In this document: piece after piece, positions 11,785 through 24,268 of the stretch
How the letters are laid out: the number at the start of each line of letters is the position of its first letter
Numbering within the stretch: position 1 is the stretch's first letter
NCBI RefSeq assembly: GCF_037975245.1
Contig: NC_092579.1
Location: forward strand, 7,191,001 to 7,255,000
DNA from: Apostichopus japonicus
Taxonomy: Eukaryota; Echinodermata; Holothuroidea; Aspidochirotida; Stichopodidae
Direction: 5' to 3'
DNA: 64,000 bases
Notes under the pieces: generated by a model
Databases searched by the model: none
Seen by the model: the letters and a program-made list of their open reading frames with translations, nothing else
What the model was told of the DNA's origin: nothing
Program-made: the position numbers and the translations under genes

Positions 11785-14700
11785 TACATACATGTATACG
11801 TTTCATTAATTATTAGTGCTCCCTTTTTCGTTTGAAAGTGCTTTTCGTTAATAATTAGCAAAAACAAACGTAAGTACAGAAAAGTGCCCTTTCCTTGGAG
11901 AACATTCAAATACTACATAAGTTGTCGTATATGTAAAGGTTCATTTCGTCGGAAATGTTTAAAGTAACTACGTGATTTGCCTCATGAAACCAAAGTCACA
12001 TGTCCCGATGCCCTCGAAGTTTTAACCTTCCTCCCCCTCCCTTCTCGGGTGAAACCACTTATGCCATGCATCGATGCGTAACGGTATACTGCGATATGAT
12101 TAGTCGTTATTTCTATCCTCTTGCGGTTACCGAAAAGTTTGAAAGCCAACGGAATTGGTAAAATATCGAGGCGCTGTTTTGTTTTAGACTTTAAGGAATT
12201 CTCTGTCATTGAACTACTGAAATGTAGTTGACTCACACGCTCAAGTCATAATTTTGGAAGTTTTTAACAAGGATGTAACCTATTAAATTTGATGAGTTCA
12301 CATCATAGAAACTTGACAGCTTAATTAACAAAAGGACCGTGAGAGAAAATAATTTAAAAAAGAATATGTTCGGTACGAACAGAGAAGTACAAAGAAACCC
12401 TTTCTTTTTTGGCTTGTAGTCCTTCAAATCTGACAATTCTGTCATTCGTCAAATTAAAAAACAAAATTAACAGACAAATGAAACTTGATATATGTCTTTT
12501 ATTGCTGTTAGAAACTTGTTGTTTGAAAATTATCGCTGTCATGTTATTTATAGCCTTCATATTAATAATGGAGACGTTACAACCATTGTATTGGATTTAA
12601 TTTTAAGTAAGGAGCTCATCAGACTGGTTTTAAGTTGTCGCGGATCAAATTTGATTCGATTCTAGTCAGATTTGATCATCTTAATTTAGAGTATGTGCCG
12701 CCTTTCTTTTCTCATGATCACCCAGTGTTTATGACTTAGCGTGAACTTTTGGCGTAAGGCATGCGCTCTCGCCTACTCCCTTTCAATCACTCCCGAATTA
12801 CGGCAGGTGGGCCTGATTAAAACTGTCACGATATGCTAACCAGTATCGGGCTCCTCTATAAGGAACTTTTCATAAACTTAGAATATCACAATCATAGCGA
12901 CACAGTTACAATAAAATAGAGGTCGCTCTGTCAGAATGAGTTTCATCGAAAATTACTCCCTCTATTTCTCCAGTATGTTCAAAGTGAGGGAACATCAATA
13001 AACCAGAGGGACATGGGAACCTCTGAATGTTATTAAAATAGTGCAAGCGTATATAGTTTTTTTCAATCAATTTCATCATGCCCAGAACGATGCAGATAAT
13101 CAGTTATTTTAATTAGCATTACTTGGCTAAAACAATAGTAATCCTTATTCGCGTTTTATATGCAAATTGCAGTTGGCTTATTGCCAAAATTGGCTACGAA
13201 ATCTTTAGGTTATACATTCATATGCTAGCCTTTTAATGGTGACATTTATATAACTATTGAAACGGCCAGACATTTTATGAGTATACTTTATATTAGCCTC
13301 TTGTTACAAATTTACTAATGCATCAACAACCGATACAACATTTATTTGTTTATTTTGCCCTGGATTGTAATTTCGTGTAATTGTGATATGTACGTGGATA
13401 CTCGGCATCAACTTAAATATGAAATCTATTCGGATCAGTCCCTCATTATATATGCAACATTCCTCGATCATTATCTCTGAATAATTTGGAAAGTCAGACC
13501 CTCTACGAAAGTATCGTATACTTTCTGAAAGTTTTAGAAGTTTTAAACTTAATTTAACAAGTCAACTAAAATGTTTTAACAATATTTACTTACAGTAAAG
13601 GCTTTTACGTGGCTATATATAAATGATTTGTGATGACTAGCTAGTTCAAGGTACTTTTCAAGGATCATTGATAGCATAAGGGGCTATAGGTAAGGAAACC
13701 TGTATTCGATGCAACTTGGAGGGGAGGGGAGGATGACGAAATATTTTATAACCTGACCCGGAATTGACACAGATTTATACTTAGATAAGAATGCACTTAG
13801 CTTTGAGATACACATCGAGACCACCATTCATAATATTGTCGTAATCACACGCTCCACGTAACGTTAACATGATATTGTAACGTGGGCAGAGGGAGGGGAG
13901 GGGGGGCAATTAATATATTTACCCCAACTGATTTAGGTATAGGAGCATGAACCTATATATGGACGGGTTGAAATCGGATACAAAATCTTGCGGATGATCG
14001 AGGGGTGTGACTTTGGGGTCTGGGTCGTTGAATGCGGCTCCGATGCCAGCGGATCTGGGGGTATAGCCAGCTCTACGTACGACACTCGCCTGTGTCCATG
14101 TCTCAAGCTCCTGTGACTCATCTGTGAGACATAATTATGCACACTATACGCAATACTTAACATTAAGTTTTATGATTGTGTGATTTATACGGGTGTTTGG
14201 TACCATCATATATACTGCTTGATCATATCGATAACATGCGGATGAGTTTTTTCACGGAACAAATTCACGGGAATGTCTCATTGAAGGCCGAATCTGTTGA
14301 ATGAATAACGAGATGTATGTATAGGCCTGGCGGATGGGGACCCAGTTCGAGCTGCACGGTGTGCGGCCATTTTTGGAGGCCAAAATTGTAAGTATAGGGT
14401 ACGCCCAAAAAAAGAAAGCATATGATGAAAAGAATAACGAGAGAGTAAAATAAGGCCTATTTATAACTTATAAACATGCACGGAGTCAGGCCGGGGCAGG
14501 CAAGAAGTAAGTGACCGCCCCCCCCCCTCTATGGAGACTATACATTGCCCCATCCTCCTGTGCCTACATATGTTACAGGACGCGATTATTGTGTCCCCGT
14601 GTCTCCTTAAATTGTTGGTACCCCTCCAGCATGGAATTCCTGACCGTATAATTCTACAGGCGTGAACTTGCTTTATAATATGCTGACAATGATACCCGTT

Positions 14701-17200
14701 TGAATTTTAATTGTGAGTATATAGGCCTATGTATAATTTCCCATATCAGTGTTTCCCAAATGAAATTTATTCACTACGTTTATAGATCCCATTTAATTTT
14801 ATGCTACACCCAATAATCACTGTCGAACATCAGGCAAGAATGAAGTGATACAAGCCCCACCCCACCCCCCCCCCCCCGACCCCCGACCCGCCAATAAAAA
14901 TCAATATGAATTTGGCAGTTAAAAACTGTTTACAGTATATATAGGCCTACTAAAGAAATAGAAGTCATGCTGATGCAATACCATGCACACCTATGAATAA
15001 CTTTACCATATTATTACCGACAGGAAATGAGGAGAGAGCTAATGGGCATGGCTTGCTACGTTGCTGACATTTAAAATCCCATCCAGAACCGGGACCGTGA
15101 TCAGCGGCCATATAGGCTATAGTGTAAATTTAAATTTTCAGTTCGGGATCATATGATGATCGGAAAAGCATATATTCGTAGGCTATATACACTGCTTCCG
15201 AAACTGGGTTCATTATAAACTGAGTGCGTATATATAGATGTTGGCCTTTATCACGTCCATATGCAGTATCGAGACCCGACCGCCTAACGGGCGGCGATCA
15301 TGGTGATCGGCCCTGTCGCGTACCTTATACATACAAATCATGTAATTCTGTTAAAGTGACTCGAAAATTTCATTTGGGTTGATCATGACATGTGTCGGGC
15401 GCTCGGTATATATAAGTGACGAGTCGGTTATTTTTTGGACAACACCGATATGCACTTATCACTAACATTCTGACAGAGGCCTGCATTATGAGCTTAATTG
15501 GTTCATCATGGTACCGTACAATATCCCGCGTAGGTCATTAACGTTCGCGAGAGGTCGACGAATCGATATGTGCCGGGTAGCTGCGTTATTGTACTTGCAC
15601 GTACACTGCCAAAAACGCCGTTCCTCGAAACGTCAAAATAATATGCGTTCGTACTTTTGTCTCGAACTATATATCTGTGTGTGTAACTCAAGAAAGCGCA
15701 CAACTGTTGATGGTTATTGCATGTACCACATGACGACCCTAATGTGGAATTTATATTTGCCATTAAAAATGGCGTATATGCTGACTGTCGGGGCGTCAGG
15801 ATGGGAATTTTCCATCACGTCGATCCCGCTGACACAGTGCGCAACAATTGACTCCCGCGGTCTGTGTCGAACCGACGCCATCGTTCGCTATGCCTAAAGA
15901 TTGACTTACCTTGGTCGCTGTAGAAATTATGCAATGGCGGTTCCGATCGAGCATAATTAGTTGCGTTCCCCAGTAAAGAAATTATAGCAACATATTTAGA
16001 ATTGATTTTTTTGATTTCCTAGCAAGTTCGCAATAAAACCGCAAAACTGATCTTGTTTCGCTTCCCATTCCATTTAGAGATTTAGAGACTCGTGAATTCA
16101 GACAGTTGCACGATCGCACGTATCGTATATACATTGCACTTACATCATTAGTTTCATTTCAAATTTACCAAATGTTAGGGAATGATGTTACAGAATGCAC
16201 GTATAGTTGGTTAATAAAAGTGAATCTGAGTGATTTTGTTTGTAATTAGAATGAAGAAAGACGCAAGTCGATACTGTTTTAGGACGTCAAATGAACCTTT
16301 CATATTGTTATTAAGGTTTTAATTTTGACGTCACGAGTTCGGACTGAGTCTGCCATTGAAATCTATAAATACACACGCTTGTTATGACAAATTCATTTGG
16401 GGAAATGTGTCTTTTTACTAGTTACAGAGAAAAGAATAGCACTGAATACTGTTGGGATCTCTCTGAAAGATAACGTTTCGTGTAATTTACTTCATCTCAT
16501 ATACATAGCAGCATATTTGAAAGGAAAAGTCTAGGTCCGCAATAGAAACAGACACAGCTGTATATACGAGACAAGGTCAATTCTGAGAATGAAGTGCGAA
16601 CATGAAAAACCTTGTAAAAATGCTATTTTTAAGTGTTACGCTCAAGTTTGAGGTGAACTTTGTAGAAGATTATATTCATTAAGCTTTGCGGTTGCCTTAA
16701 GTTAAGAAAACACGTTTTAAACAGGTGAAATAAGAGTATATCTTACGTGACCTGGCTGTGAAATGACGTCAGCGCTGCAAATTTTGTGCTAGTTGACTTC
16801 TCATTAAGTCTTAATATTTACAAATGTACCATTAAAACAGCAAAATTAGATAATTTCTTGGCTATTTTAATAATTTCTCAATGTATTGCTTAGCATTTTA
16901 CGTTGATTATTTACTCAATGGTCTCGTAAGAGCTTCTGTAATTTGCTGACAAGGAATTGTTATGTTTCTTCTGTTCTAGTAGGTTAGGTCACTAACTAAT
17001 TGAAATATTTTTCCCAGATAAAAAATGAGATCATCAAAAGGAAAAATTAATATTCTTTGCAACTGAGTAGTTTTTATGCATGCAAAAACGAGACTAAGTA
17101 AGGAAAATGGTAAAAGAAAATGACAACTAGCACAATTTTGTTCGAAAACCCCTTTGAACGACTAAAGCAAGTTTATTGTTTGGTATTCTCTGTCACGTCC
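11785..17200. other. Gene-poor region upstream of histone H1
   Basis: I see no supported gene. A 129-codon frame at 15508-15897 has no recognisable domain and I regard it as chance. Poly-G/C runs occur at 14518-14527 and 14868-14877. TAGGCCTA-type motifs recur. A TATA-like TATAAATA lies at 16364 without a coding region after it. Confidence 0.4.
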
Positions 17201-17211
17201 GTTAGTTTGCA

Positions 17212-17220
17212 TATATATAA
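17212..17220 (+). promoter_or_regulatory. TATA box of the histone H1 gene
   Basis: TATATATAA lies 123-131 bases before the H1 start codon and is immediately preceded by TTTGCAT, which resembles the octamer element of many histone promoters. The expected transcription start is about 25-30 bases downstream, giving a leader of about 100 bases. I infer function from position; no H1-specific AAACACA box was found close by. Confidence 0.6.
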
Positions 17221-17342
17221 ACGCGTCACCGTGAACTTCAATCGTTAACGTTTGTATTCTGTTAATTGCTACGTTCATGTACATTTTGTGCAAATACCTA
17301 TACTGCTATTAATCTTGTATACATTGACCGTGAACTTTCAAA

Positions 17343-17822
17343 ATGTCTGACGATCAAGCAAAGAAGAAGACTGCGGCGAAACCGCCACAACACCCTAAAT
17401 ATAAAGAGATGATAACTGCTGCTATCGAAAGCTTGAAAGAAAGGAATGGTTCGTCAAGGCAGGCAATTTCTAAATACATAAAGGAAAACTATACAGTTGG
17501 TGATAGTTGCGATGTACATATTAAAGTGGAACTGAAGAGGCTCGCTGCAAACAATGTGTTGGTGCACACAAAAGGTACTGGCGCATCAGGGAGTTTTAAA
17601 GTCAACAAGAAGGCCCCAGAGAAACCTGGAAAGAAGACACCGCAAAAGAAGAAGCCGGCTGCTAAAAAGACAAAGAAACCAGTCGCGAAGAAAGCAGCAA
17701 AGAAGGTTACACCGAAGAAGACCGCGAGGAAGGTTGTGAAAAAGAAGCCAGTAGCAGCTAAGAAACCAGTAGCGAAGACTGCTGCAAAGAAGAAGAAGGT
17801 TACGAAGAAGGGAAAGAAATAA
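17343..17822 (+). CDS. H1: Linker histone H1, intronless
   Basis: This 159-residue protein is a linker histone, which binds nucleosomal DNA at the entry/exit point and compacts chromatin. Residues 1-14 are a short N-terminal tail. Residues about 15-90 are the winged-helix H1/H5 globular domain, opening HPKYKEMITAAIESLKERNG, followed by SSRQAISKYIKENY and ending GASGSFKVNKK. Residues 91-159 are a Lys/Ala/Pro-rich tail of KKP, AAKK and TPKK units. It is shorter than most animal H1 proteins (about 190-220 residues), mainly in the tail. ATG at 17343 is the first in frame after the TATA box. No canonical histone 3' stem-loop is visible just after the stop and no core histone genes lie nearby, so it looks like a solitary, possibly replacement-type or orphon H1 rather than part of a replication-dependent cluster. 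Confidence 0.95.
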   Translation: MSDDQAKKKTAAKPPQHPKYKEMITAAIESLKERNGSSRQAISKYIKENYTVGDSCDVHIKVELKRLAANNVLVHTKGTGASGSFKVNKKAPEKPGKKTPQKKKPAAKKTKKPVAKKAAKKVTPKKTARKVVKKKPVAAKKPVAKTAAKKKKVTKKGKK

Positions 17823-19399
17823 GGGACATCACGTTTGTGTTTTTTTAACCCGGAACAATAACGTGTACAGTATAACTGCAGACTGATTCCGCGCCCCGTG
17901 GAAGTAGGACTTTCCGTATTTTTTCTGAATATGTAGATATGCTTGTTTATATATAGATAAATTATACGCGATTTGGACGTGCATCGGGGAAGCCCCGAAA
18001 TTTCACCTATAGGACTACACGACCGAATGGACCAGAAACATTGCAGTCTTGGAATTCGACATTATTGTTATCTTCAATTCACTACAAACTACGCACCACA
18101 GTTTAGGTTATACCATGTATACGACGTCTTTTGCAAGGTTACAATGATGAATTAAGCTCGGAAATTTGACGGATTTTGTTGAACAGGTGAAGTAGCTCGA
18201 TACGAAGTGCTGTACTGTGGGATTAAATATTTTTTAGAAGTCCTTGCCATTTATTTTCGATCGGTCGTTGGTGTAATGGTCATCCGCTGTGGAAGTTACT
18301 ACACATTGACTTTGTGTTCATCGATTCAGCCGTTTGTGACTCCCATTTCTTATTGTTCTCACTTTGAAAATCCGAGAGACCTATTTTAACAATACATATA
18401 CGATATAAATCCTACTTATACCTTGTGTTTGTTTTGAACCTTTGTCCAGATGCTTCGAGTTTCTCTTTTCAATTTTACTTATTTATTAATAGAACCGATT
18501 GTCATGATTGACTTAATGTAGCTTATTAAATGACTTTATTGCTGAATTTCAGGGGATACCTAGGAAAAGTTGTAGTTTTAACATATTCTAAGCATCCTGG
18601 TGAGATTTATATAGTGCTTTCGAATTATCGGTACTTGGAATTGACATAATTTGTACATTAAGTGAACGTCAAGGAAACGGATTTGTTGTTACATTTTGAC
18701 ATCGCTTCTGTTTTTTCTCAAGTCCACTTCTGCTACAAAAGTGTCAATTTCAAAGCGATACATTTGAACTGAATGAAAATTTCTGTAGGGGGTGTGTAAT
18801 TTTTCTGCTCTGTTGATGGTTGGGAGATATATTTGATCTGAAACATCCTCTTGAACTTGAAGTGATTCGTTTAGTGCGTCCATTTCGTGGTCAACTACCA
18901 TTCATGTACCCACCCCCCCCCCCCGCCCACCTACCTCCACTCATCATGAGCAAGTTAAATTTAACGAACTTAAGACAAATTATTCCGTCGGGCAAAATCT
19001 GTTTTACTATACTTGCATAGGAATCGACAATTCGACAATTGTTTTTAAACAGACCATTCCGAACTGTAAATTATCATATTAAAACATGAACCTTCCCCGT
19101 CCCACACCACATTAATTAACTGCAGGTTACTACCGCTGTCCCTATTGTCTGCACTACCAGAGTGATGAGGAGGTGAAGTGGATAACAAGCAAACAGTTTC
19201 TGGGAGGTGTTTTGGAAGTGCAAGATCGCACCTGTACCAAGTATGCGTATCACGGACAAATTTAGTGAGGGGGGTAAGATCATTGGTGCCGTCACAGTCT
19301 TTACTGCATGCAGCAAAACGACTTCCGTAACTTATTTATTTAAACTTAAACTTATTCTTTTATTTGCCAACATTTACTGCAGCAGAATGACAAAAGCAC
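17823..19399. other. No gene seen downstream of H1
   Basis: AT-rich sequence with a poly-C run at 18913-18924 and only short chance open frames. It should contain the H1 3' untranslated region, but I could not place a convincing histone stem-loop or a clear polyadenylation signal. Confidence 0.4.
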
Positions 19400-19904
19400 T
19401 CGCCAAAACGGACATTTACTTTATGCGGCGGCGACGCTGTTCAAGAAACACGGGATTTCTGCTTTGCTGCAATTACACATCGATATGAGAATTTTGTATG
19501 ATCAGCATTAATGCGCAACGTAGAAACACATGCTGCCCCATATTGAACCTAACGTCCTTGTGTAGTCTATGCCTTCGTGAGTTCTCCTGTGGTTGGCCTG
19601 AGGTATCATTCAGGTATGAATGGGCTAACTTCGTTAACCATGAATTCTAAACAATTCACATATATGTATAGCCTACTGACATCACAAATAAAATGACATT
19701 TGACATCAAAATTAGACAAGTAGATTGTCACCATTTACTTTCGAGAGATCCCTGACTTATGCCCCTCCCCCAACCTTTAGATCTGACCCTCCTATTCACA
19801 CTTAATTTCGTGGCCCGACAGAGTATATCGATCATAGCGGTATAGTTAAGTGCAAGACGTAGGCCTAATGCACATACAAGACACTTGATATAAGCTAGGC
19901 CTTA

Positions 19905-20120
19905 GGGCCACAGTCGTTACGCCAAGTAGGACTTCTACATGTAACCGTAGAGTAAACGTCTTTCATACGCAAGTCATTGGCCTTTCTGTACCACTCAACC
20001 GTCTTCTGCGATACGCCAAAACGTCTTGCTATTAGAGCAGGCTTTAATCCTATTGAATGAAGTACCATACGGTACTACATGGAAAGGCCATTGCTAACAG
20101 GACGCCCGCGACTTTCGTGG
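19905..20120 (-). pseudogene. Decayed transposase or integrase HTH fragment
   Basis: On the minus strand a readable segment gives HESRGRPVSNGL, a stop, then YRMVLHSIGLKPALIARRFG followed by VSQKTVEWYRKANDL. The GRP lead-in and the IARRFGVSQKTV core have the pattern of a helix-turn-helix DNA-binding region, as in transposases and in animal transposon-encoded integrase-core proteins. The in-frame stop and the lack of any catalytic domain make it a remnant. It lies inside the inverted-repeat element 19400-20573 and probably derives from that element's transposase. The family assignment is uncertain. Confidence 0.4.
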
Positions 20121-20302
20121 ACCTATTCAATATCAATCGCTGCCGTTTTTAAGGTCGATGATTGGAGAGTAATTCGAGAATTCTTGCGCTGATTTCTGAG
20201 ATATTCTCCTAACGTCTGCATTCAACAAATAAACAACTGAGTTGTCTTGAACAGCGTCGCCGTCGCATAAAATAATGATCATAATGTGACTGTAAAAATA
20301 AC

Positions 20303-20342
20303 CGCATAATGACTACAATTTTTCGTGAAGTCATTATGCGGC
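20303..20342. repeat. Perfect 13-bp hairpin
   Basis: CCGCATAATGACT, a 14-nt spacer, then AGTCATTATGCGG. It lies in the right part of the 19400-20573 element, between direct copies of ATCATAATGTGAC at about 20277 and 20493, suggesting a small nested element with its own palindromic structure. Confidence 0.7.
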
Positions 20343-20646
20343 AATAAAACTGCACAATAAAGACGAATTGTCCGAATAAATTGTCCGAAACGGCGACCTT
20401 TCTGTGACAGCTGACAAACTGCGCAATAAATATTAAAGCCTTGGTCACTGTGCTGCGTAAAAAGAACCTCACATAATGACTTGTAATTGTTTATCATAAT
20501 GTGACACAAAATTTACTACTGTAGAAGCATATAAGCTGCATAAAAAGTTACTGAATAATGTCCGTTTTGGCGTTCCATACGAAATCGTTAGCAAGGAGAG
20601 GGGGAGGAATTACGACAATTATATATATAGATTGGATGCGTCGTCG

Positions 20647-20695
20647 CCACTGATCTGTACACTAACTCCAATCCAGTTAGTGTACAGATCAGTGG
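20647..20695. repeat. Perfect 21-bp palindrome with 7-nt loop
   Basis: The left arm 20647-20667 (CCACTGATCTGTACACTAAC plus T) is matched exactly by the right arm 20675-20695, around the loop CCAATCC. Both sides are flanked by TCGTCG. There are no mismatches in 21 pairs. It could be a foldback element remnant or a cruciform site; function is unknown. Confidence 0.9.
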
Positions 20696-20699
20696 TCGT

Positions 20700-22217
20700 C
20701 GCATGCGTTGAGTTTGGGTTACTTTTCGACGTTCTTCAATATCGCCCTCACTTATTTTTGACTGCGACGTTAGTGTGTAAATCAGAATGTCTATTATTAC
20801 GGATTCAGTAACATGTGTTAGGTGCTTCAGGGACCCGAGTAATTCTCAACATATCGCGGCCTTTGGGCAGTTCGCTTCTTCACCCAAGCAACCGCTAGAA
20901 TCGCGTGTGTAGGTCAGGTATGGTTGAAGGGGGCGGGGAGCCCAGGGCGTGCCAATTATGACACATTTCAATTTGTTTTGTCGCGTTTCAGGTACAACTG
21001 TGCGCGTCCTTCGAACATGCAAATCCCGTTCAATGGAAGATTGTACAGACATGAACTTTGGGGCGCTCGTGTGATGTCGTGCATTAATGATATTATTTCA
21101 TACATGGATTTTCATGTACACCCAAGTGTACACTACTGGGGGAAAAGAACAATTTAGCAATGAAAGTTGTACATAGGGACCTGGATGGATTTCCAGGTCA
21201 TGTTTTTTCTACAGTAAACAATAGGGTTGAACTTTTGACCACGCGGTGTTAATTAAACTGTCTGGATTGACATAATAAATGGCCGACTGAATACGTCATA
21301 GTGTAAACTAGCCAATGATATCATTTTGTTTGCATTTCCGACACTCACACATAGGGATCTCACTCAATTAAACACCCTTGTAAAAAACGCCCCCCAAAAT
21401 CACTATTCATAGATCACGCGCACTCCCCAATTAGTAGCATGCGCTTGAATACCCGTGTACATTGCATGTGCGTTCGTACAGTGCAGAGCCGTATATTTAG
21501 ACGGCTCTGGTATACCGTGTACGTAGGTGTACACGCGCATGATATCAATACTGCGTACGTACATATATACATACACAACCGTACAAGCCCCGCCCATTCA
21601 ACCAATCGGGATACAGAATGAGGCAATAGACACATTATTCACTGGGTTGGCAGGACTAATGACAGCTGTGACATTGACAGTGAACTTGCGAATCCTCCAT
21701 TGAAAAAAATTGATATGTGCACCGATTGATAGTACAAACACTACAGTCTGGGCGTACATAGCTGCTGTCATCGCATTTACCTCCCAACCTCACCAGAAGT
21801 GCAGTAACAGCAGTATGTTTAAAGTCTGCCACAGGGGTTCTATGTGTATCCCCGAATGCCTGCACACACAAAATGACACACAATATTCGCAATGGGATAT
21901 ATGGACCCTTAAGGCCTAAGCTTAGACTTGAACGCCCTGTTGATTAACATGCATGCATGTGGCTTACTTATAGGTTATTAACCTGGAATAGCGGTGTGAT
22001 TGTAATCTATCTGATACTTCGTTTACCATCCAATCTTTTCTCTGGTCATAGAAAATTCAATGAGAATTCCCGGTCTACGAATATAGCGGCTATTCAGAAA
22101 TAACATTCTTTTAGCGGCAGATTTATCGAACAACACTAAAATAGAATTTAAAAAAGCATTTTGTTATAAATCTATGTATAGTATGTACAAGCAATACAGC
22201 TCTTTCGTTTTAGTGTC
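20700..22217. other. No gene seen
   Basis: Only short chance open frames. Many ACGTAC/GTACAC-type dinucleotide-biased words at 21400-21600 but no structured repeat. A few AGGCCT motifs. Confidence 0.35.
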
Positions 22218-22225
22218 GTCTATCC

Positions 22226-22478
22226 CAGTGGCGTAGGAAGGTACTTTTGACTGGGGGGGGGGGGCTGAAGACTGATGGCCGGCCTGGGGAGGGGTCTAAG
22301 GGGAGGGGTGTCCCCCTCCTCTTTTGAATTTTTTTTGCATTTCCAGGTGGCCTCAGATGCAATTTGGTACAATATTGCACACTTCAGCCCACCCACTCCA
22401 TTTTGTATATAATTTTGCATTTTCACCTGGCCTTAGATGCAATTTGGTGCTCCCAGCCCCCCGGTTCCTACGCCCTTG
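22226..22478. mobile_element. hAT-type MITE (family A), 253 bp, with perfect 8-bp TSD
   Basis: GTCTATCC lies at 22218-22225 and again at 22479-22486. The ends are CAGTGGCGTAGGAAGG on the left and, in complement, CAAGGGCGTAGGAACCGG on the right. The 8-bp duplication with CA..G-type ends is the hAT signature. The interior matches the copy at 32783-33153 (poly-G, CTGAAGACTGATGGCCGGC, the repeated CAGATGCAATTTGGT and TTAGATGCAATTTGGTGCTC). It lacks the roughly 115-bp segment present before the right end of that copy. Confidence 0.9.
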
Positions 22479-22486
22479 GTCTATCC

Positions 22487-24265
22487 AATGTATAGGGATA
22501 ACGTCACGCAACCGTATTGCTGCAAAACAATAGGCCTTTCGTTTCGGAGGTGAACAAATGAAACGAATGCAATCAGTTATTCACATTATGCCCCTACTTC
22601 CAGTTCCCGGTTTTATAAGGTTGAAATAATGTGTGGATCTTACGGTTGCAGCTATTATATCTATACGCAGCCACTGGAGGTTCTTGTGGCTATGTTATGC
22701 TATACACCTCCATTAGTAACGTTAGTACGGCTAGGCTATGTAGCCTATCAAGTAATTACTTCGTTCATAAAATGAACTTGCTTTTGGGATGTAATCTATT
22801 TATGATTATTTTGTTGTTGTTGTTGTTAGAAACGGTTTAAGCAAAAGGTTAATTGATGGCTATCAAATTGCTCCTGACGTTTCATGTCAAAATTTTAATA
22901 ATGTTAATAATCTTAAAGTTTTGTTGAGTGTTATCTCATTTAATTTCAGCCGAACTTTTGACGTTTTATCTCAAAAATGTATTTCTTTTTAGGCAATATT
23001 CCAAATTTTGACAGATTACGAGATTACAATCGGATCACTTGATTGTTCAATTGCTCATGGTCCGCTGTCAGCTTCATGAGTATTTTTTTATTATGGGAAA
23101 TTCGAGACTTTGTCTGAATCTACACACATAGACCATTCGTATCGTAAAATGTTGAACCATTAAATTTTATTATTATTATTTTTGAAACAATAAACCATTT
23201 ATATATGATGTTGCGTGAAACAGAGTTGTATTTACATAAATTATAGAAGCAAATCAATATATATCTACAAAAATAGTGAAATCGGACGAGGCTCTCTTCA
23301 TAAGAAGAGAGCAATACACGAAAAAACATCTACCCCGTACCATTACCATTTTGGTAAGCAGTTTGTTAAAAAAAAATATTAAAAAATCTCTTTGATATCC
23401 CTAAGAAAATTATAGTTTATTTAATTACCGATATAACCACTTAGAACTTTGTTTGTTTTCTTAGTGTAAATTTACAACTTAATTATTTATGACTTGTTTA
23501 TGACAAATTGTTTAAATATTCCTTCATGCATATTCAATTGAAACCCAAATCTGTAACATAGCTCGCTTAAAACTATACTTGAGCGATGCCTCACCGTGTT
23601 CTTGACGGAACAAACGCAGGCTATTGAGAATTCGTCGGCGGATTTGAAAAGGCTCCTCCATCAGTATCGCACGTAGGAAATATTTCACCCCCATCACCCC
23701 CCTCCCCCACCCGCCCTCTCAGTTGAAGGGACATAGCCAGGGGGAGCAATGGAAGCAACCCCCCCCCCCTTGAAGTATCACGAAAAATAACATTTAACTA
23801 AAAGCAGGAAATATTATTAACTCTACAGCCTTGCAGTATGACCCACTTTAGCAGAAAGTGCTTTTCTTGGACTCAATTTACATCAATTCAGAGGAATATT
23901 TTGTAAAAGAACATTTTTATCAATGGAAAGGGTAACAGTTGTTGATTTCATATCTGATAAATTTAACTAATTTTGGGTAAATTATGTATGCAAATATGCA
24001 AACTAGGTGCCAAAATAGCTTATTTTGGAATACATACTACTAATAGTAATAAACTTTTTAGCTTATTTGGAATACAAACTACCAATAGTAATAAACTGTT
24101 TGATTTTTGTGTATTTTAAGATATTTTAAAATAGTTTTATCTAAAATATTTTCTATCATTTGAGGCCAAATTTGTGGAAATTGGTTGGAAACTGATCGAG
24201 ATATAAGGATTGGCATAAGAATTGGAGGAACGCCCCCTTCTCCAGGCTATACCATACATAAACAA
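22487..24265. other. No gene seen
   Basis: AT-rich sequence with poly-C at 23761-23769. A short direct duplication of about 43 bp lies at 24016-24100 (AGCTTATTTTGGAATACATA and AGCTTATTTGGAATACAAAC, each followed by AATAGTAATAAACT). No coding signal. Confidence 0.35.
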
Positions 24266-24268
24266 TAC

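Larger units (their letters stand above)
19400..20573. mobile_element. Decayed DNA transposon with 16-bp terminal inverted repeats
   Basis: CGCCAAAACGGACATT at 19400 is matched in inverse orientation by AATGTCCGTTTTGGCG ending near 20573. A second inverted block, about 25 bp around GCGGCGACGCTGTTCAAG (19423-19448) and CTTGAACAGCGTCGCCGTCG (20244-20267), directly follows the left end. On the right it is separated from the end by about 285 bp. That 285-bp piece carries its own hairpin (20303-20342) and repeated CATAATGTGAC, so it looks like a later nested insertion. A decayed HTH coding fragment lies inside on the minus strand. No target-site duplication was found. Confidence 0.6.

Noticed and set aside
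15508-15897. 129-codon plus-strand frame
   Set aside because: Mixed composition, no domain, no splice or promoter context; the opposite strand is also open over part of it, as expected by chance.
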